Part shown: one piece after another, positions 58,760 through 64,000 of the stretch | Position numbering within the stretch: position 1 is the stretch's first letter | Layout of the letters: the number at the start of each line of letters is the position of its first letter | NCBI RefSeq assembly: GCF_000218685.1 | Contig: NW_006763299.1 | Location: forward strand, 62,001 to 126,000 | Source of the DNA: Serpula lacrymans var. lacrymans S7.9 | Taxonomy: Eukaryota > Basidiomycota > Agaricomycetes > Boletales > Serpulaceae | Direction of reading: 5' to 3' | Length of the DNA: 64,000 nt | Notes under the pieces: generated by a model | Databases searched by the model: none | Told to the model about the DNA's origin: nothing | What the model saw: only the letters and a program-made list of their open reading frames with translations | Translations under genes and position numbers: made by a program

Positions 58760-61700
58760 TCATGTCCTCATGAGTCCAGATGTGGCACTCTGGAACTTGT
58801 TGGTAATCCAATCAAAAAGCATTGGAGATTTAGAAGTCGTGGTGTAGTTTTCGTAAGGGCGGAAGTGAAGAGAAGCGGTGATGATGCGAGGGGCGGAGGG
58901 ATTCATTTTGTGGAAAGTGGCGAGCAAGTCAGGGACATGTGTAAGATTGGTGTCGGGTTCCCAAGTGCGTTCGGAGACTGGATAACCATGCCAGTGAACC
59001 AGGTAGTCGAGTTTACTGCCTTTCAGTTTGGTTTGTCTGGAGGCAATTATACTCTCTACTTCGTATTCGTCTACTCCTTCAATGATTTTGGGCGGGGGTC
59101 GTGAAGAAATTGGTTGATTGGGGAATTCGGGAGCGTGATACGGTGAGAGGATGGCTTATTCGAATACTGGATGAATGGACTTCCAGCTTTTTGGGACGTC
59201 AAGTTGGTAGGCGGAGGGTCCAACCTTTTGGGTGATTTTAAAAGGCCCGAAGCGTTTGTCATCCAATTTCTTCATTGGTCTATCCGTCGTGATGTTGTTC
59301 CCTTCTAACCAGACTTTATCGCCAACTTGATATTCCCGGGATGGGGATTTCTTACGGTCGTGATATTTTTTCAGATTATCGTTTGCTAAGAGAAGGGAAG
59401 ATTTCGTGATGTCGTGGAGTTTCTTCATCTGTTCGCCAAACTTTGTCACTAATGCGGATTGAGGGGATGATGCAGTGGTGGTATTCGTTCTTGGGTGTAG
59501 TCCATAGTTCAAAAAGAAAGGTGTTTGATTTGTTGCAGTGTGGAGATGATTGTTGTATGTAAACTCAGTGATGGATAGCCAGTCTGCCCAATCATTTTGT
59601 TGATGATTTACGAAAACGCGGAGGTAATGCTCTAGATCCTGGTTGATCCGTTCGGACTGTCCGTCTGTTTGAGGGTGATAGCCTGTAGAGAGGCCCGGTG
59701 TTATCCCCATCAAATCATAGAAGTCTTTAGTAAATTGAGACATAAATTGAGGACCTCGATCCGAGATGATCTTTTCAGGGATTCTGTGGAGTCGTATTAC
59801 ATTATCTCGGAGTTGACGTGCGTAACCAGCAGAGTCGAGGGTAACGAAAGTGGGGACAAAATGGGCCATTTTGCTAAATCGGTCAACAAAGACCTGAACG
59901 GCGGTGTAGCCCTTGGACTCCAGTAGTGCGCCTATGAGGTCGGTGATGATAATTTGCCAAGGCCGATCTGGTATCGGGTTTGGGTGTAGGGGGGTGTTAG
60001 GCTTTGTCCAATGTGCCTTGGTGCATTGACAACTCTCACACCCTTGTATGTATTGTCTGATATCTGTACGAAGACTTGGCCACCAGAGCTCTCGGTTTAC
60101 TCATTCAAACATTGTTCTCTCTCCTGGGTGTCCAGCCAGAGCTTTGTCATGGTGATCCTTCAATATCCGCGCCCGTAATTTGTGGTTTCGAGGAACGTAT
60201 ACGCAGTCAGCTAATGGGATCAGGTAGGAACTCATTGCGGATTCTCTCTTGATCCAGATAATCCTATCCTTCACCTTCCAGGTATCTGACTTCTCTTTCA
60301 AGTTTTTTTTTACTATGTTGTCCTGTTTCTGGAAGCTTCAACGTATATCTGGTAGGTATCCTTCGTTGGTGTCAAGTACTTCAAAATGTACGTCTGGGAG
60401 AAGTGTTTGATTCTCGTTATTGTTTGTGCCTCTAGGTAGATCGATTCGTCTGCTTAACAGGTCAGCCTTTGTATTTTGATTTCCTTTGACGTGTTCCATT
60501 TTGAAATTATAATCTGCAAGCTGAGACGACCATTGAGCTTGACGTCGGTTGTATTTCTGAGGTTGACGGAAGTAAAGGAGGTTTTGGTGATCTGTGAAGA
60601 TAGTGAAGGGGTGTTTCAATCCTACAAGGTGGTGTTGCCATTCGTCTAGTGCCGTCATGACTGCGAGCATCTCTTTATCGTAAATTTCATAATTTTGTTC
60701 TGCGGGGGTAAGAGCTTTCGAGAGGAATGCTATGGGTCTGAATTTATCATTTTGTTTTTGGGACAGGACGGCTCCTACAGCGAAGTCAGAGGCGTCGGTT
60801 TCTAGTTTAAACGGGTCGTCATCGTTTGGTATAGCAAGGGTGGGAGCAGTAGTAAGCGTTTTCTTTAATTTTTCAAAAGATGTCTCTTGTTCATCTTTCC
60901 AGGTCCAGTCAACTTTTCCGGTGAGCACAGTGAGTGGTTTCGCAATTTGTCCGTAGTCTTTGACAAATTGTCAATAGAAGTTGGAGAATCCCAGGAACAA
61001 TTGGAGTTCTCTTTTGTTCTTTGGTGCGGGCCAGTCAGCGACTGCTACGACTTTTAATGGATCCATACGGATAGTGTCTCTGGAAATGATCATGCCTAAG
61101 TACTCGACTTCCTGCTTCTCGGATTCGCATTTTTCCGGTTTAAGATACAACTGGTTTTGTTGCAGGATACGGAGGACTTTGGTGACTATTTGGTGATGTT
61201 CCTCGAGTGTTTCTGTGAAGATCATGATATCGTCTAAATATACGATAACTTTTCCTTCCGTGATCAGTTCTCTTAGGAGGTGGTCCATCATCGTCTGGAA
61301 GGTCGCTGGCGAGTTGGTAAGTCCAAAAAACATAACAAGGGGTTCAAAGAGGCTGCGATTGGTCCTGAAAGCGGCCTTGTGTTTGTCTCCTTCTTGGATT
61401 CGGACATTGTTGTATCCCCATCGTACGTCTAGTTTTGTGAAGTAGTTGGCACCTTTGAGTTTATTGATGAGTTCGGATATGAGGGGGAGGGTGTAGCAAT
61501 TCTTTATGGTAAGCTCATTCAGCTTGCGATAGTCTTGAACAGGGCGTAGTGAACCATCTTTCTTTTTGTTAAAGAAGAATAGGGATGCGTAGGGTGATTT
61601 GGACACTCGAATTTGTCCACTTGTCAGGTTTTTGTTAAGGAATTCGTCTAAATGGTGTTGTTCGTCTCGGCTAAGAGGGTACGTTTTGCAGTCAAGACCA

Positions 61701-62650
61701 TTAGCCTCAGGTACTAACTCAATTGCGTGGTCCCAAGGACATTTTGGGGGAAGTTTGTCGAATGATTCTTTGGTGAAAACGGGTTCAAACTCATGGTAGA
61801 TCGGGGGAACAACATCTCGGAAGGTGAGTTTTGACTTTGCTTTTTCAGTGGATTCAGCTATTTGTTGACTTTTAGTGGCAAAAGCGTTCAATTCTAACTG
61901 TGTTATCTCCATGGATTGTGTTTCAAGATCGATGGCTAGGATTTTATCCCCTTCTTTAGGATGATACTCCGGATCATCGGCAGGGAAGGTAATCTTGTTG
62001 GCCCGCCAATCAATTGACGGATTAGTAAGTATCAACCAGTCGTATCCAAGTAGTATGCGCGGCAAAAGTAGTGACACTACAATGATGTCCATTAAATGTT
62101 CTTTCCCTTTCACATTGATGTGAAGGGTGACATAGCGCGTTACTTTCTGGGATCGACCATCGGCTCCTGCAGCGTCAAGAGGGATGGGCAGTGGCGTGGT
62201 ATTGAGGGTGTACTTGTCAATCAGGCTTTGATCAATAACAGAGTTGGTGCAACCGGAGTTGATAAGGGTTGGTACAGTGAATGTTTGTCTATTGTCTGTG
62301 GTAGTAACTTGAGAAATGACATGGAGGCTTCGTTTTGGCATGGGGTTGTGTGGCAAGGTATAAGCATGGATGTGTTCCACAATATTCTCTTCGTCGTGAT
62401 TCTTTAGCATCTGTATCGCTTGCAGGGTGATATGCTCGTAGTGATCTTTATGTGCCCAGTTTCGTAACAGAGCTCTTGCTCTTTCCGGTTTCTGGTCTTT
62501 GATTCGTCTGGCCAACCATTCCGGTGAATGTGGCTTCGCATAGTTTTTGGTTACAGCACGTAGATGTTGATCGACTCGTTTTATTGCAGTCGTTGGTATC
62601 ATACGAGTTTTAGGTACAACATTACGGGTCAGAGAGTCCGTGCTCACTCC
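58760..62650 (-). pseudogene. pol: Gypsy-2 pol, four in-frame stops
   Basis: The pol frame is continuous apart from stops at 59156 (TAA), 60101 (TGA), 60338 (TGA) and 60971 (TGA). Protease (TLINSGCTNSVID, catalytic Asp replaced by Asn), RT (YLDDIMIF), RNase H (FKLETDASDFAVGAVLSQ, TDHQNLLYF), integrase (SDRGPQF, SERINQDLEHYL) and chromodomain (RTWEP) are all recognisable. Begins in -1 register to gag with a VSTDSL block equivalent to Gypsy-1. Confidence 0.9.
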
Positions 62651-63734
62651 TGACCTTTCTGAAAATCCTTTGGAGGCGCTTCAATTCCTTTTAATAACAA
62701 TGTAGTGGGAGTGTCTCTGGTTTCCTCCGTTTCCATATAATGTATTGCCATCTTTCCATGTGGGCAATTTCTAGCAATGTGGCCTTGCTCACCACAATTG
62801 TAACAAATAATGTTCAGGTTGGGCCAATATTGTCTTTGAGTGTTGGAACTCCCAATCTCCATAGGTACACCTGATCCTCCAAATGTTCCTGCTGTGTTTG
62901 GATGGACTGCATTCTGGGGCGGCGGCCTCTGAGATGGAGTATAATACGGTCATTGTTGGATATACCGTGGTCTCTGCGTCTCTGTACGCGGTACTGTTTG
63001 TTGATGCTGCGGTGGCGGGTAGTGTTGGTTCTGTTGATAACGCGGTTGATATCTTTGGTACTGGGGTGGCAGCCTCTGTTGTGGGGGTTTATCTCTCTTC
63101 CTTTCCAGATTGAGTTCTTCGTTTTGTTGTTCCCATTTCCCAGCTGCTGCCTTCCACTCTAAGTACATGGTGGGTAGGTTTTCCTGCTGCGAGATATGAT
63201 CACAAAGAAATTGAGAGAGATTGCGGCAAAGGATACTGTGAATGAACGGATAACTTTCATATGCATCTGGTGGTAACCCTGCTTCCATAAGTTTGGATTT
63301 GAGTCCTCCAAAGTAGGCGTCTACCATCATCTCTCGCTGCTCGTAGCTATGAAGGGCAATTTCCGGTTTCAACTTGAGATGGGGATCCAGGAATTTGTTA
63401 TCTAATTCCTTGATGAATTCCGAGATAGTCCCCCAATTTGTGGTGCAAATAGGTCTCCTAGCACTGCAGTTTTGTTGTTGAAATTTGCCTTCCATGTGTG
63501 ACAGGCGTCATTGCCTTTATCGGACGAGATGCAGGATAATGCGAAGAGGATTTTAGAGGAGTCGGTTTGGAAACTTTTGGGATAAGCGAAAAAGTAGTTC
63601 GCTAATGCGTTCTTCCAGTCAATGTACGTTTCTTTTTTGCCAATGAATTCGAACGGAGGAGAGGCAAGGACAGCCTTGCTGCCTGGACTTGTTTCGTCGG
63701 TCATTCCTGCTGCTAAGTCAGGTTCAAGGTCCAA
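62644..63734 (-). pseudogene. gag: Gypsy-2 gag, disrupted
   Basis: N-terminal part from ATG 63734 (FEFIGKKETYIDWKNALANY). A frameshift lies between about 63402 and 63495, an in-frame TGA at 62950, and the CCHC knuckle CYNCGEQGHIARNCPH near the end. C-terminus KDFQKGQE parallels Gypsy-1. Confidence 0.85.
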
Positions 63735-64000
63735 AGACTCTTGATCGGACCAGTCGTTTTCGGGTGATGGGTTCTAAGGTGGGGGAGGAAAGTCTTCCGG
63801 TCCTGCGGATTGATAGAGATCGTCCGGTTCTAGGGCTTCCGCGGCAGCTCCTAGAGATTGTGGGGGTGGTGTTTTGGGAGTGACAAGAGGGCGGGGTTCT
63901 TGATAAGGCTCCAGCTTTTTGATGAGTTAGATAACGAGTCTTAGATAACGAGTTTTTTAATCAAAGTCCGGGTCAAATACAAAGTTACTAGGGAAATCTC

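Larger units (their letters stand above)
58573..64000 (-). mobile_element. Ty3/gypsy chromovirus Gypsy-2, decayed, runs off the window
   Basis: Minus-strand relative of Gypsy-1 with the same gag, pol and chromodomain layout. Its 5' LTR would lie beyond the right edge. Four nonsense codons in pol and one nonsense plus one frameshift in gag show it is inactive. Confidence 0.9.

Noticed and set aside
1..64000. CRISPR arrays, operons, ribosome-binding sites, bacterial insertion sequences
   Set aside because: The intron-rich genes and LTR elements show a eukaryotic nuclear sequence; no spaced direct-repeat array was seen.

Overview
The window looks like a contig from a filamentous basidiomycete, most likely an Agaricomycete. 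The clues are dense introns of about 50-70 nt with GT..AG ends, several very short exons, a Zn2Cys6 regulator of a type common in mushrooms, a DUF6589-type gene, and nested Ty1/copia and Ty3/gypsy retrotransposons. I name no species. All exon models were spliced by eye from phase, splice sites and protein-family fit; none has been checked against RNA or a database.

Left half (1-29.5 kb): ordinary gene-rich chromosome. In order: a decayed SGF73 copy; a BCL7-like gene (-); SGF73 of SAGA (-); a candidate small secreted cysteine peptide (-); a poor, partly decayed stretch to 7.5 kb; an FAD monooxygenase (+); TAF10 of TFIID/SAGA (-); a tentative tiny gene (+); a Zn2Cys6 transcription factor (+); RNA polymerase III subunit RPC53/RPC4 (-); the purine phosphoribosyltransferase HPT1 (+); a mitoferrin-type carrier (+); the mRNA-decay factor PAT1 (+); a membrane-anchored glycosyltransferase-like gene (-); and a complete cytochrome P450 (-). 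These are mainly single-copy housekeeping genes without operon-like organisation. TAF10 and SGF73 both belong to SAGA, but I would not infer co-regulation.

Middle (30.6-54.3 kb): a nested retrotransposon block. Gypsy-1 (31985-40018, minus strand, CACTG target duplication, LTRs differing at one base by eye) sits inside Copia-1 (30653-43784, minus strand, identical 351-bp LTRs). Copia-2 (44165-50120, plus strand, GTACG target duplication) sits inside Copia-3 (minus strand; 5' LTR near 54.0-54.3 kb, 3' end missing). All three copia elements carry a primer-binding site matching the anticodon arm of initiator tRNA-Met. Gypsy-1 instead appears to prime itself from its own mRNA 5' end, as in Tf1.

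Right end (54.3-64 kb): sparse sequence with a tRNA-like SINE-type head, a nested inverted repeat, the 3' part of a DUF6589-type gene, and a decayed Gypsy-2 (minus strand) that runs off the window.

The observation I consider most likely to be new is a short ORF in the first ~170 nt of the gypsy LTR, just downstream of pol on the genomic RNA. It encodes a small hydrophobic peptide whose core PVTPLALGLE is identical in Gypsy-1 and Gypsy-2, although most third codon positions differ. Gypsy-1 also has a long reading frame upstream of gag that contains no methionine codon.
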